The notes below the pieces were generated by a model. That model saw only the letters and a list, made by a program, of their open reading frames with translations. It made no database searches and had not been told where the DNA came from. Made by a program: the position numbers and the translations under genes. From the NCBI GenBank assembly GCA_014762645.1, contig JABURP010000020.1, positions 1 through 64,000 on the forward strand: a stretch of DNA of 64,000 nucleotides, in the 5' to 3' direction. The number at the start of each line of letters is the position of its first letter. The stretch's first letter is position 1. Origin of the DNA: Crocinitomicaceae bacterium (GTDB taxonomy: Bacteria > Bacteroidota > Bacteroidia > Flavobacteriales_D > Crocinitomicaceae). Below are positions 9,520-19,418 of this stretch, in pieces.

Positions 9520-11391
9520 GTGTTTAATTATTTCAAGATAAATATTTTAAGCTTGTTAGCCCTTAGCCTGTGGGCATTGAGTGGTGCTGCGCAAAATGAT
9601 AGCGAGATAAATGTGGCCGGGCAAAAAAAAATCTTATTTGAAAGATTAAAGAAAACACAAGGGGAGAACAAAAAGAAGGAAAATGCTCACGTCCTTATTG
9701 AAATAGCCAACTTGTATAGAACCGAAGCCGTGCTGGATTCAGCAATTTATTATTATGAAAATGTATTGACCATTCATCAGGACGAACCTGTACTTAATGA
9801 AGAGGAACATGCAACAACCCATTACCAGTTAGGTAACCTATTCCGCCAGACAAGTCAGTATGTTCAAGCTGTGGATCATTATGAACAGGGAATTTCCATT
9901 GCGGTTGAAAACAACTTTTTGCAACGGGAAGCGAGTTTGTTGAATTCTATGGGCGGATTGTATGTTGAAATCGAAGAATTTGAAAAAGGACTGGATTACT
10001 GTAAACGTGGCTTAGCCATTTACCAGGAGAACTTTCCGGAGAGGAAACTGGATATCTGTTTGTTTCTGACCAATATTGGCAATATTAGTGTGGAAATGGG
10101 TGATTACAACCAGGCCAATCGGTACTTAAAACAAGCGTTGGAACTCAACCAGGAACTTAAGAACGATTATTATTTCGCACTTATCTACAGTGGTCTTGGT
10201 ATGAGTGATCTCAAGCAAAAGAATTATGAAAATTCACTTGAAAATCTGGATGTTGCGTTAAAATATGCCATTCTATCCGCTAACCAGCCTATTGAAGTAG
10301 CAGTTCTGGCCAACATAGGTCAAGTTTATATTGAAAAAAGGGAATACGATAAGGCTGAAGAGGTATTGCTTGAGGCACACTTAAAAGCCAACCAAATTGG
10401 GGATAAATATTTGCGTAAACAACTCCTGTCTTCTTTAATTGAACTTTATAGTGAGTCGGGCCAGTATGATCTGGCTTTTTCCTATCAAAAAAAATATACA
10501 GACCTCAGGGATAGTATTCTCACAAAAGACCTCTTGATAGATCTTGCCAACGCGGAGTTAAAATACGAAAACAGTCAAAAGGAAAAACGCATCCTTGAGC
10601 TACAAGTGCAGAACGAACGTCAAAGTTTTGACCTGAAGCGAAACCGTTATTTAATGGTAATTGTGTTTAGCTTTTTAGTACTCATATTTGTTACCCTTGT
10701 ATTGATCACACAAAGAAATCGATCAAGGAATGAAGCAAAAATCCATGAGTTTGAAAATAAAATGTTCCGCTTACAAATTAAACCTCATTTCATATTTAAT
10801 GTTCTGAGTAGTATTCAGGGATACATGAATACACATGATTCAAAAAAGGCCGGGGTATATCTTTCCAAATTTGCCAGACTCATCCGCAATGTGTTAGAAC
10901 AGTCCAGAAAAGATTTTATCCCCATAAGTAAGGAAATTCAAAACCTTAAATACTACCTTGAACTACAACAGCTGAGGTTTGAGGATTGTTTTGATTTTGA
11001 GTTCCATATTGACCCTGAAATCGATCCGGAGATAATTTTGATCCCACCTATGCTTGTTCAGCCCATAGTTGAAAATTCAGTTGAACACGGATTTTCAAGA
11101 GAAGAAAATAATGGTCATTTAAATTTGTTTTTTGAACGAAAAGAAGATACGCTCGTTGTAAAAATAGAAGATAACGGCCGGGGATTTGATGTCACCAAAA
11201 AAAACCATTTGGCTGAAAAGAAGAGTAAAGAATCATTGTCAGTGCAAATGATAAAGGAACAATTGGCGTATTTTAACAAACAGCTTTCCGGTGAATTTTC
11301 TATTCAATATGATCATATTTGGCCTGAAAAGGATAGGAAAGGAACAAGAGTGACAATAATAATTCCGTATATTCAGCAACAAGCCTCATGA
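9520..11391 (+). CDS. TPR sensor histidine kinase, LytS/YehU (His_kinase PF06580) type
   Basis: 623 residues from a GTG start; no better ATG lies near, and the signal sequence (ILSLLALSLWALSGAAQ) begins right after it. The extracytoplasmic part (about 30-380) carries six or so TPR-like repeats. One membrane helix (YLMVIVFSFLVLIFVTLVLI) precedes the kinase. The phosphoacceptor block is LQIKPHFIFNVLSSIQGY with His423, and the ATP-binding N and G boxes are VENSVEHGF and IEDNGRGFD. This family signals to LytTR response regulators, and one follows 1 nt after the stop codon. The target is probably the giant surface-protein gene downstream. Confidence 0.92.
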   Translation: MFNYFKINILSLLALSLWALSGAAQNDSEINVAGQKKILFERLKKTQGENKKKENAHVLIEIANLYRTEAVLDSAIYYYENVLTIHQDEPVLNEEEHATTHYQLGNLFRQTSQYVQAVDHYEQGISIAVENNFLQREASLLNSMGGLYVEIEEFEKGLDYCKRGLAIYQENFPERKLDICLFLTNIGNISVEMGDYNQANRYLKQALELNQELKNDYYFALIYSGLGMSDLKQKNYENSLENLDVALKYAILSANQPIEVAVLANIGQVYIEKREYDKAEEVLLEAHLKANQIGDKYLRKQLLSSLIELYSESGQYDLAFSYQKKYTDLRDSILTKDLLIDLANAELKYENSQKEKRILELQVQNERQSFDLKRNRYLMVIVFSFLVLIFVTLVLITQRNRSRNEAKIHEFENKMFRLQIKPHFIFNVLSSIQGYMNTHDSKKAGVYLSKFARLIRNVLEQSRKDFIPISKEIQNLKYYLELQQLRFEDCFDFEFHIDPEIDPEIILIPPMLVQPIVENSVEHGFSREENNGHLNLFFERKEDTLVVKIEDNGRGFDVTKKNHLAEKKSKESLSVQMIKEQLAYFNKQLSGEFSIQYDHIWPEKDRKGTRVTIIIPYIQQQAS

Positions 11392-11392
11392 T

Positions 11393-12124
11393 ATGGAAAC
11401 CGCAATAGTCGTTGAAGACGAGATACATGTGCGCAATGGAATTGTTTCCATGATAAAGGATTATTGCCCAAATATTGACATAGTGGCGGAAGCAGGCAGT
11501 GTCAAAGAAGGCTATGAAAAAATTACAGAAAAACAACCGGATATTGTTTTTCTGGATGTCAATCTTCCGGATGGTTCAGGTTTCGACCTGCTTTCTAAAA
11601 TTGTTCGAAAGAATCTCAAGGTAATTTTTATAACAGCTTACGGAGATCACGCGCTAAAAGCTATCAAGCATTCGGCAGTTGACTATCTACTTAAGCCGGT
11701 TATTCCGGACGAGTTGGTAGAAGCGGTAGAAAAAGCCACGCGTTTTATTCAGCATGACAAAGAGTTTTTTGAACTTACTTCTTTAAACGCAAGTAATGAA
11801 GAGCAGGGCACCAACAAGATTGTCATCAAAACGCAAAATGAATCGTATTATCTCAACATTTCAGACATAGTTTACTGCAAAGCAGATGGAAATTATACCG
11901 AAGTTATATCTACCTCTAACAAACCCATATTAGTGGCTAAAACGCTAAAATTTTACGAAGAAATTTTAGGAGATAGCGGTTTTCTTAGGGTCCATCAATC
12001 GTACCTGGTAAACGCAGATCATATCTTAGGGCTGACTGGCAATAAATTACAGCTAAAAAATAATGAGACGATTGAGATTTCCAGAAGGAAAAAAAGTGTC
12101 ATTCAGGACTTGTTCAAATCCTAA
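11393..12124 (+). CDS. LytTR-family response regulator
   Basis: 243 residues. The receiver domain (1-120) has the acidic pocket EDE at 8-10, the phosphorylation site Asp55 in IVFLDVNLPDG and the conserved lysine in DYLLKPV. The C-terminal LytTR DNA-binding domain (about 140-243) carries the typical YYLNISDIVYCKADGNYT, LRVHQSYLVN and ISRRKK blocks. LytTR proteins bind paired 9-10-bp direct repeats about two helical turns apart, and such a pair lies directly after this gene (12128-12157). It is cotranscribed with the kinase. Confidence 0.94.
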   Translation: METAIVVEDEIHVRNGIVSMIKDYCPNIDIVAEAGSVKEGYEKITEKQPDIVFLDVNLPDGSGFDLLSKIVRKNLKVIFITAYGDHALKAIKHSAVDYLLKPVIPDELVEAVEKATRFIQHDKEFFELTSLNASNEEQGTNKIVIKTQNESYYLNISDIVYCKADGNYTEVISTSNKPILVAKTLKFYEEILGDSGFLRVHQSYLVNADHILGLTGNKLQLKNNETIEISRRKKSVIQDLFKS

Positions 12125-12127
12125 TTG

Positions 12128-12157
12128 CCAAATACTCATTTCATCTGACCAAATACT
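12128..12157 (+). promoter_or_regulatory. Candidate LytTR operator: two 9-bp direct repeats with 12-bp spacer
   Basis: CCAAATACT occurs at 12128-12136 and again, identically, at 12149-12157. The 12-nt spacer puts the copies 21 bp apart, two helical turns. The similarity extends a little further (CAT/AAT after each copy). This is the geometry known for LytTR regulators such as AgrA. The site lies in the 99-bp gap between the LytTR regulator gene and the giant surface-protein gene, about 40 nt upstream of a weak -7-like box. Confidence 0.55.
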
Positions 12158-12197
12158 AATCTAAATTCATTACTGAAAAAGAAACTCCTAAATTAGG

Positions 12198-12205
12198 TAC
12201 AGTTG
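12198..12205 (+). promoter_or_regulatory. Weak -7-like box (TACAGTTG) before the giant surface-protein gene
   Basis: TACAGTTG matches TAnnTTTG at all but one fixed position and lies 18 nt before the ATG at 12224. No -33 element is seen, which would suit a promoter that needs an activator bound at the direct repeats just upstream. An overlapping alternative, TGGTTTTG, lies at 12204-12211. Confidence 0.25.
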
Positions 12206-12223
12206 GTTTTGAATCAACGTGTT

Positions 12224-15200
12224 ATGGAGTATACCAAAGAGAGACGGGCCTTGGAGTTAGGCTTCTTGAGAAGGCTTTTAATAGTCCTTCTGTCTCTCTT
12301 TGTGTTTTTGCCTTCTGCATTCGCAGATATAATTCTTCAGGAATCTTTCAACTCAGGGTCACTACCCACCGGATGGTCAAACACGATTATTCAAGGTGCT
12401 GCCAACTGGAATTTTCAGAATGCCCCGGCTTTTAATTCAACGAGTGGTACATTTTACACTGTTTTTGATGATGCCGCATTAGGACCGGCCACCACCCCTA
12501 ATCAGTCTGCCTTGCAAACCACAACTTTCGATTGCTCAGGTCGAACGGCAGTATACATGAATTATCAGCACTACTGGTATGGTGTCGAATCTACTCATGG
12601 ATATATCGAAATTTCAAATGATGGTGGGTCTACCTGGAACATGTTGATGGATTATGAAAAAATAACCAGGGGTTCTTTGGCCGCACCACAAGATACAACT
12701 CTGAATATTTCTGCATTTGCAGCCAATCAGGCTGACGTTCGGGTGAGATTCAGATATTGGGATAATAGTCTGGCAGGACAATACTGGTACATTGATGATA
12801 TTACCATTTACTCCGACCCTGATGTGGGGCCTACGGATCTCATTGCTCCCGGATACCTTGGGTGTGCTAGCGTTTATAGCACAGCTGAACAAGTAACCAT
12901 TGAAATAACGAATCACGGATTTTTTCCGGTTTCCAATATTCCCGTAACCTGTAATGTCACTGGAGGCATTACAACTACCCTGACCGGAACAGTTCCGGGG
13001 CCAATTGCTCCCGGAGCATCAGTCAACTATACCTTTGCTTCCACTATTGACATGAGTGCCGAAGCAGTATATAATTTTGAAATTATTACAACGCTCGCTA
13101 CCGATCAATATTTGGGAAATGATACCCTGTATACTTCACGGCAACAAGTCATTACAACTTTTCCATATTCCATGGATTTTAATGGAACTAATGGTGGTTG
13201 GTTTGCCACCGGCCAATCTCCACCATACAATGGTGGGAGAAATTTTGAACTTGGTCCCATTCCATACCTCAATGGACCTGAAGGAGAGGGAGATTCGTGG
13301 TATGTAGAAACAGTAGTATCCAACAATGGGACATTTATCTGGGTTGAAAGTCCCATTTTTGATTTTAGTGGACTTTCTGAACCGCAACTATTTGTTGACC
13401 TGAAACATTCTCTCCATAATTCAGACTATTTTCATGTAGAATACTCATTAAATGGTGGCTCTACCTGGTCGTTACTTGGGAATGGCACTGAGCCGAACTG
13501 GTATAACACCACTAACTGGTGGAGAAATAGTTATGCCAATCCTGTAGATAGCTGGACTACGTTTCAAAAAAGTCTGTGTGCGCTTGCAGGGCAATCATGT
13601 GTCAAGCTACGGTTCTACGGACGCCCTTATTACAGTGCTCCAACTTATACCGGGTATCATAATTTTGCTTTTGACAATGTTCAGATAATTGATGGACCGG
13701 ATGTGGGCGTTACGGCATATATTGATCCTGTTAATATTGGCTGTTTGTTTGCTTCAAATCAAGTGGTTACGATAGAAGTATACAACTATAGCTGTTCACC
13801 GGTTTCAAACGTGCCAGTAACCTGTGAAATTACGGGAGCGGTTACAACTACTTTGACAGGTACGGTCCCAGGGCCAATTCCGGCTGAAAGTTCTGTGACC
13901 TATACCTTCCCTGGTACTTTTGACATGACCACATTGGGAACTTATAACTTTGACACCTATACTTCCCTCGCTGGAGATGTTTATGTAAATAATGATACCT
14001 TATCCACAACAATTGATGTTACTCAGCTATTGGTAAATACGTTCCCTTATTCGGAAGATTTTAATTCCGGAACCGGATATTGGATAGCAGGTGGATCAAA
14101 CCCACCATTGAATAACGGCCGTCAATTTGTACTTGGAGCATTACCTTACCTGAATGGTCCACAGGGAATGGGCGATTCCTGGTATGTGCAAACGACACAA
14201 TCTAATCAGGCAGATTGGGTGTGGGTAGAAAGTCCGGTTTTTGACTTTTCAAACCTTACTAATCCAACCCTGACAATGGATATTAAGCATTCGCTGCACA
14301 ACTCTGACTATTTTCAGGTGCAATACAGCACAGATGGCGGAAGCACATGGGCGCAATTGGGTGCAGGACCAGATCCATTGTGGTATAATACGGCCAGCTA
14401 CTGGCGAAATTCCTATTCGTCCCCTCAGGACAGTTGGTTAACGGTAGAACAGGAGTTATGTCAGTTATCTGGTGAACCTTGTGTGAAATTCAGGGTAAGA
14501 GGTCGACCATATTATAGTGAACCAACATATACAGGGTACCATTATTTCGGGTTTGACAATTTTGCGATTGATGCTGGTGAACCGGACGATATTCTTCCAA
14601 TTGAAATCATTTTATCTGATGCTGGAGATTGCAATGTTTTCAGCACCGGGGAAACCGTTAGTGTTGTCATTGAAAATAAAACGTGCAGACCTTTGTACAA
14701 CGTGCCTATCGACTTACAGCTGAATGCCGGACCCGTCATAACTGAAGTCATGCCTGGACCTCTGCCGGCATTTGGCTTTTATATTTACACCTTTACAGCA
14801 ACGGTAGATATGAGTGCTGTCGGAACGCACACATTATCTGTCACGACAAACCTTGCTACTGATGGTAATACCGCAAATGATAATTTACAGGAAACACGGT
14901 TTAGTGGATCCCCGATTTCTACATTTCCGTACAGTGAAAATTTTAATGCAGATAATGGAGGATGGGTTTCGCGAACTACAAATGACACGCGATTATTTGA
15001 CCTGGACACCTTATCTTATCTAAATGGACCGGAAGGGCAGGGGAAATCCTGGTTTGTTAGAACATCTGCTTCCAATAACGGTTCATTTATATGGGTAGAA
15101 AGCCCGGAATTTGATTTCAGTGGATTGACCGATCCGCAATTATTTGTAGATATCAAACATTCACTTCACAACTCCGATTATTTTCATGTTGAGTATTCTA

Positions 15201-18200
15201 CAGATGGTGGAGGAACCTGGTCACAATTAGGGACGGGATCAGATCCAAACTGGTACAATACGGCAAGCTGGTGGCGTAATAGTTATTTAAATCCAGTTGA
15301 TTCCTGGACAACGCACCAAAAGAGCTTGTGTAATTTGGCAGGTCAACCCTGTGTAAAATTAAGGTTTAGAGGAAGGCCTTATTACAGTGCGCCTACCTAT
15401 AGCAATTATCACCTGTTTGCCTTTGATAATGTTGAAATACGTGATGGTCCGGATGTGGGTGTTGTCGCCTATATTGATCCGGTGAATGTGGGTTGCTTAT
15501 TTGCCTCTAATCAGATTGTAACCATTGAGGTATACAATTATGGATGTAATCCGGTAAGTAATGTGCCGGTAACTTGTGAAATTACAGGAGCAAATACCTC
15601 TACGCTCACTGGAACGGTTCCCGGGCCTATTCCGCCTGGCGGTTCAGTTGCTTATACCTTCCCTGGCACATTTGATATGACCAATGTAGGCATCTATAAT
15701 TTTGTTTCCTACACCTCCTTAACAGGGGATATATATCTCAACAATGATACGCTGGGAACAAGTATAAATGTTAACCAACTCCTTGTAAATACCTACCCTT
15801 ATACAGAGGATTTTAATGCCGGAGCTGGTTATTGGATAGCTGGAGGTTCTAACCCGCCACTGAACAATGGGCGGCAATTTGTGTTAGGTGCTTTACCTTA
15901 CTTGAATGGCCCTCAGGGAATGGGAGATTCATGGTACGTTGAAACCACACAATCTAATCAGGGTGATTGGGTATGGGTAGAAAGCCCGGTTTTTGACTTT
16001 ACCAATTTGACGAATCCTACACTCAGTATGGATATCAAACATTCACTACACAATTCTGATTATTTTCAAGTGTTGTATAGTACAGATGGAGGCATGACAT
16101 GGTCACAATTAGGTTCCGGACCGGACCCATTGTGGTATAATACACTAAATTACTGGAGAAATTCTTATGCATCTCCTCAGGATTCCTGGCTAACCGTTGA
16201 ACAGGAACTTTGTCAATTATCGGGTGAATCGTGTGTGAAGTTTAGAGTGCGGGGCCGACCATACTATAGTGAACCGACCTATACAGGGTATCATTATTTT
16301 GGATTTGATAATTTTTCTATTGACGCTGGTGAGCCAGATGATATTCTACCTATTGAAATAATACTTTCTGAATCGGGTAACTGCTCTGCTTTTGGTCCTA
16401 ATGAGACAATTGAGGTTGTGATTGAAAATAAAACCTGTCGTCCGGTGTCCAATGTTCCAGTTGATTTGCAAATTGATGCCGGGCCAATTATTTCGGAAGT
16501 CATTCCTGGTCCTATTCCTGCGTTCGGGTTTTATATCTACACATTTACTGCCACTGCAGATTTAAGTACTGTTGGGACACATACCATTTCAGTTACAACC
16601 AACCTTGCCACGGATGGAAATACGGCAAATGATAATTTACAGGAGGTACGGTATAGCGGCACTTTGATCAATACCTTTCCGTATGTAGAAGATTTTAATA
16701 CCGACAATGGAGGCTGGGTGTCTCGTACCACGAACAACACACGACTTTTTGATCTTGATACCTTGACGTATCTCAATGGACCTCAAGGAGAAGGGAACTC
16801 TTGGTTCGTGCGAACCTCAGCCTCCAATGTCGGCGCCTGGATTTGGGTAGAAAGCCCACCATTTGATTTTAGTGGTATGGTAAATCCTCAATTTTTGGTA
16901 GATCTTAAACATTCATTGCATAATTCCGATTACTTCCATGTGGAATATTCTTTGGATGGAGGATCGACCTGGGCTCAATTGGGTACTGGAGCTGATCTTA
17001 ACTGGTATAACGGAACAAACTGGTGGCAAAATAGCTATGCAAATCCTGTCGATCAATGGACAACGTATCAAAAAAACCTGTGTCCTTTGGCAGGAGAACC
17101 TTGTGTAAAATTGAGATTTAGAGGACGTCCATATTACAGCGCACCGACCTATAGCAATTATCACCTTTTTGCCTTTGACAATGTTCGCATTCAGGAAGGT
17201 GGCGGAGATGTCGGTGTCGTTGCATATGTTGAACCTGTTGACCAGGGATGTTTGTATAACGCTACGCAAAATGTTACTGTGGAGGTGTTTAATTTTGGAT
17301 GTCAACCAGTTAGCAATGTCCCTGTAGTTTGCGACATTACTGGAGTGTTGACGACAACATTAACGGGAACCGTTGCGGGGCCAATTGGGGCAAATAGTTC
17401 TGTAACGTATACCTTTCCAACAACAGTAGATATGACTCCGGTTGGCACCTATAATTTTGAGTCGTATACATCTTTGGTAGGAGATAATGAGGCCAGCAAT
17501 GACACCACGAATCTTTCTATTCAGGTGGATCAGGTTACCATAAGTACATTCCCGTATTTTGAAGATTTTAATTCTGGGCCGGCATACTGGATAGCTACTG
17601 GTTCTAATCCTCCCGGAAATAACGGAAGAAATTTTGTGCTCAACCCACTTCCATATTTGAATGGACCAGAAGGTCAGGGTGATTCGTGGTATGTTGAAAC
17701 AACGCAATCCAATCAGGGCACCTGGATTTGGGTAGAAAGTCCGGTTTTTGACTTTACGGGAGTGAATAATCCAAAAATGTTGTTTGATATTAAGTATCAA
17801 CTGCACAATTCCGATTATTTCCATGTAGAATATTCACTGAACGGAGGAACTACTTGGATCCAACTTGGTTCAGGTGCGGACCCGTATTGGTATAACACAG
17901 CCAGTTGGTGGCGAAATAATGTTGCTTCACCGGTAGATGAATGGACGACAGTTGAAATCCCATTGTGTAACTTAATCAATCAGCCTTGTGTCAAATTCAG
18001 AATGAGAGGGAGACCTTACTATAGTGAGCCAACCTATACAGGTTATCATTATTTTGCTTTTGACAATTTCCACATTACAGATACGCCGTTAGATGCAGAA
18101 GTATTATTTACTCAAGGATGTTATGGAAGTGAGTATAGCCTGAGTGTGACAATTTTTAATAATGATCGTCTGTGTCAGACATCTCCTGATATTAATTCCA

Positions 18201-19396
18201 TTGATATATCGTACCAAATTGACGGAGGGACAGTAGTGACACAAACGTTTACCGGTTTAAACATCCCGTTTGGTGGTTCTGAAATAATTACTATTCCTAA
18301 TGTGACCATACCAACAAGTGGAAGTACGGTAGCTGTTTGGTGTAATTCTCCAAATAGTCTTACTGATCAGATATGGGAAAATGATACGCTCATTTTGGAT
18401 GCCGCGGCATGGCCAAATTGTAATGATTATTGCTCAAATGCTACAGCAGTCGGACTGGGGTCAACAACAATAAGTCAAACAAGCAACGCAACAACAACAC
18501 CGGGAGTTGACCCTTTATTTCCATGTGGTAGTCCAACCTTAGAAAATACAGTGTGGTATTACTTTACAACGGATTCACTTGGCGGAATGGTTGAAGTGTC
18601 TTTTACAAATACGGCCTGTGCACCATCCTCTAACGGTATTCAGGTGTCTATTAATGAAATTGACGGAGCACCATGCGACACGGCCAATTACACCAATGTA
18701 TTTTGTTCTAACACAGGAACTACAAATGATATTATTTGGGGACCAGTATCCTTACCACCAAATACGACTTACTACATCACCATTGATGGTTACGCCGGAA
18801 ATGATTGCATTTTTGACCTCAATATCTCAGGTGCAATTACCGTGTTGCCGGTAGAATTATATGAGTTTAATGCGTATTGTCTGGGCGATATGGTAGTGCT
18901 TAAATGGACAACTTTAAGTGAAGCACATAATGATTATTTTGAAATTGAACGGTCCTCTGATGGAACGCTATGGGAAACCATGGGCACCATCCCCGGAGCA
19001 GGGAATACAGTAGAAGTTTCAAATTATATTTTCAGAGATAAAAACCCGTTAAGTGGTGTAACTTATTACCGACTAAAGCAGGTAGATTTTAACGGAGAAT
19101 ATACGTATCACAAAGTGGTATCTACAGAATGTGATGGAAATTCAAATTGGATGCTCATTTATCCGAATCCATCTATTAAGGGATCTGATGTCACTATAAA
19201 CAGTCTGGTTGACCAATCAGCTACTTTAATGATATACAATACGGAGAATAAGTTATTATCTACTGTACCTATAGACCTGAGTAAAGGATTAAATGTATAT
19301 CACCTTGATCGCAATTATTTATCACGAGGTGTTTATTATGTGAAAGTTCAAATTGGAAGTGAACTGTTAATTCGCAGATGGGTTGTGATAAATTAA
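12224..19396 (+). CDS. Giant modular surface protein with T9SS type A sorting tail
   Basis: 2390 residues from ATG 12224; an in-frame TTG at 12203 is possible but adds nothing useful. The signal peptide is about residues 1-34 (LLIVLLSLFVFLPSAFA). The body is seven jelly-roll/MAM-like modules (the first divergent, the next six opening with T[FY]PY), each followed by a CARDB-like beta-sandwich beginning DVG or DDILPIE. After them come a PPC-like domain (about 18420-18840), a beta-sandwich typical of T9SS cargo (VELYEFNAYC..., VVLKWTTLSEAHNDYFEIERS, YYRLKQVDFNG) and a type A sorting domain (19151-19393, IYPNPS...GVYYVKVQIG). The product is probably a cell-surface adhesin or matrix protein. Neighbouring kinase and regulator genes suggest two-component control. 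Confidence 0.9.
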   Translation: MEYTKERRALELGFLRRLLIVLLSLFVFLPSAFADIILQESFNSGSLPTGWSNTIIQGAANWNFQNAPAFNSTSGTFYTVFDDAALGPATTPNQSALQTTTFDCSGRTAVYMNYQHYWYGVESTHGYIEISNDGGSTWNMLMDYEKITRGSLAAPQDTTLNISAFAANQADVRVRFRYWDNSLAGQYWYIDDITIYSDPDVGPTDLIAPGYLGCASVYSTAEQVTIEITNHGFFPVSNIPVTCNVTGGITTTLTGTVPGPIAPGASVNYTFASTIDMSAEAVYNFEIITTLATDQYLGNDTLYTSRQQVITTFPYSMDFNGTNGGWFATGQSPPYNGGRNFELGPIPYLNGPEGEGDSWYVETVVSNNGTFIWVESPIFDFSGLSEPQLFVDLKHSLHNSDYFHVEYSLNGGSTWSLLGNGTEPNWYNTTNWWRNSYANPVDSWTTFQKSLCALAGQSCVKLRFYGRPYYSAPTYTGYHNFAFDNVQIIDGPDVGVTAYIDPVNIGCLFASNQVVTIEVYNYSCSPVSNVPVTCEITGAVTTTLTGTVPGPIPAESSVTYTFPGTFDMTTLGTYNFDTYTSLAGDVYVNNDTLSTTIDVTQLLVNTFPYSEDFNSGTGYWIAGGSNPPLNNGRQFVLGALPYLNGPQGMGDSWYVQTTQSNQADWVWVESPVFDFSNLTNPTLTMDIKHSLHNSDYFQVQYSTDGGSTWAQLGAGPDPLWYNTASYWRNSYSSPQDSWLTVEQELCQLSGEPCVKFRVRGRPYYSEPTYTGYHYFGFDNFAIDAGEPDDILPIEIILSDAGDCNVFSTGETVSVVIENKTCRPLYNVPIDLQLNAGPVITEVMPGPLPAFGFYIYTFTATVDMSAVGTHTLSVTTNLATDGNTANDNLQETRFSGSPISTFPYSENFNADNGGWVSRTTNDTRLFDLDTLSYLNGPEGQGKSWFVRTSASNNGSFIWVESPEFDFSGLTDPQLFVDIKHSLHNSDYFHVEYSTDGGGTWSQLGTGSDPNWYNTASWWRNSYLNPVDSWTTHQKSLCNLAGQPCVKLRFRGRPYYSAPTYSNYHLFAFDNVEIRDGPDVGVVAYIDPVNVGCLFASNQIVTIEVYNYGCNPVSNVPVTCEITGANTSTLTGTVPGPIPPGGSVAYTFPGTFDMTNVGIYNFVSYTSLTGDIYLNNDTLGTSINVNQLLVNTYPYTEDFNAGAGYWIAGGSNPPLNNGRQFVLGALPYLNGPQGMGDSWYVETTQSNQGDWVWVESPVFDFTNLTNPTLSMDIKHSLHNSDYFQVLYSTDGGMTWSQLGSGPDPLWYNTLNYWRNSYASPQDSWLTVEQELCQLSGESCVKFRVRGRPYYSEPTYTGYHYFGFDNFSIDAGEPDDILPIEIILSESGNCSAFGPNETIEVVIENKTCRPVSNVPVDLQIDAGPIISEVIPGPIPAFGFYIYTFTATADLSTVGTHTISVTTNLATDGNTANDNLQEVRYSGTLINTFPYVEDFNTDNGGWVSRTTNNTRLFDLDTLTYLNGPQGEGNSWFVRTSASNVGAWIWVESPPFDFSGMVNPQFLVDLKHSLHNSDYFHVEYSLDGGSTWAQLGTGADLNWYNGTNWWQNSYANPVDQWTTYQKNLCPLAGEPCVKLRFRGRPYYSAPTYSNYHLFAFDNVRIQEGGGDVGVVAYVEPVDQGCLYNATQNVTVEVFNFGCQPVSNVPVVCDITGVLTTTLTGTVAGPIGANSSVTYTFPTTVDMTPVGTYNFESYTSLVGDNEASNDTTNLSIQVDQVTISTFPYFEDFNSGPAYWIATGSNPPGNNGRNFVLNPLPYLNGPEGQGDSWYVETTQSNQGTWIWVESPVFDFTGVNNPKMLFDIKYQLHNSDYFHVEYSLNGGTTWIQLGSGADPYWYNTASWWRNNVASPVDEWTTVEIPLCNLINQPCVKFRMRGRPYYSEPTYTGYHYFAFDNFHITDTPLDAEVLFTQGCYGSEYSLSVTIFNNDRLCQTSPDINSIDISYQIDGGTVVTQTFTGLNIPFGGSEIITIPNVTIPTSGSTVAVWCNSPNSLTDQIWENDTLILDAAAWPNCNDYCSNATAVGLGSTTISQTSNATTTPGVDPLFPCGSPTLENTVWYYFTTDSLGGMVEVSFTNTACAPSSNGIQVSINEIDGAPCDTANYTNVFCSNTGTTNDIIWGPVSLPPNTTYYITIDGYAGNDCIFDLNISGAITVLPVELYEFNAYCLGDMVVLKWTTLSEAHNDYFEIERSSDGTLWETMGTIPGAGNTVEVSNYIFRDKNPLSGVTYYRLKQVDFNGEYTYHKVVSTECDGNSNWMLIYPNPSIKGSDVTINSLVDQSATLMIYNTENKLLSTVPIDLSKGLNVYHLDRNYLSRGVYYVKVQIGSELLIRRWVVIN
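13157..18090 (+). repeat. Six tandem ~880-bp modules with a two-module higher-order period
   Basis: The T[FY]PY motif that opens each module is encoded at 13157, 14039, 14921, 15791, 16673 and 17546, giving periods of 882, 882, 870, 882 and 873 bp, all in frame. Modules alternate in type: 13157, 14921 and 16673 are followed by DVGV-type linkers, while 14039 and 15791 are followed by DDILPIE-type linkers. The true duplication unit is therefore about 1755 bp (1764, 1752, 1752, 1755). Copies agree closely in protein (LKHSLHNSDYFHVEYS recurs almost unchanged) but differ at many synonymous sites. Confidence 0.9.
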
Positions 19397-19418
19397 GAGT
19401 ACCCTTAGGTTCCAATAA

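Noticed and set aside
12614..17824. Many open frames of 60-154 codons on the minus strand and in other frames inside the giant adhesin gene
   Set aside because: They recur at the same place in each module, follow the repeat structure of the real frame, and have no signal, domain or independent codon pattern.
13157..18090. Regular spacing of repeats suggested a CRISPR or satellite array
   Set aside because: The repeats are about 880 bp, in frame, and encode beta-sandwich modules. There are no short identical repeats with unique spacers.
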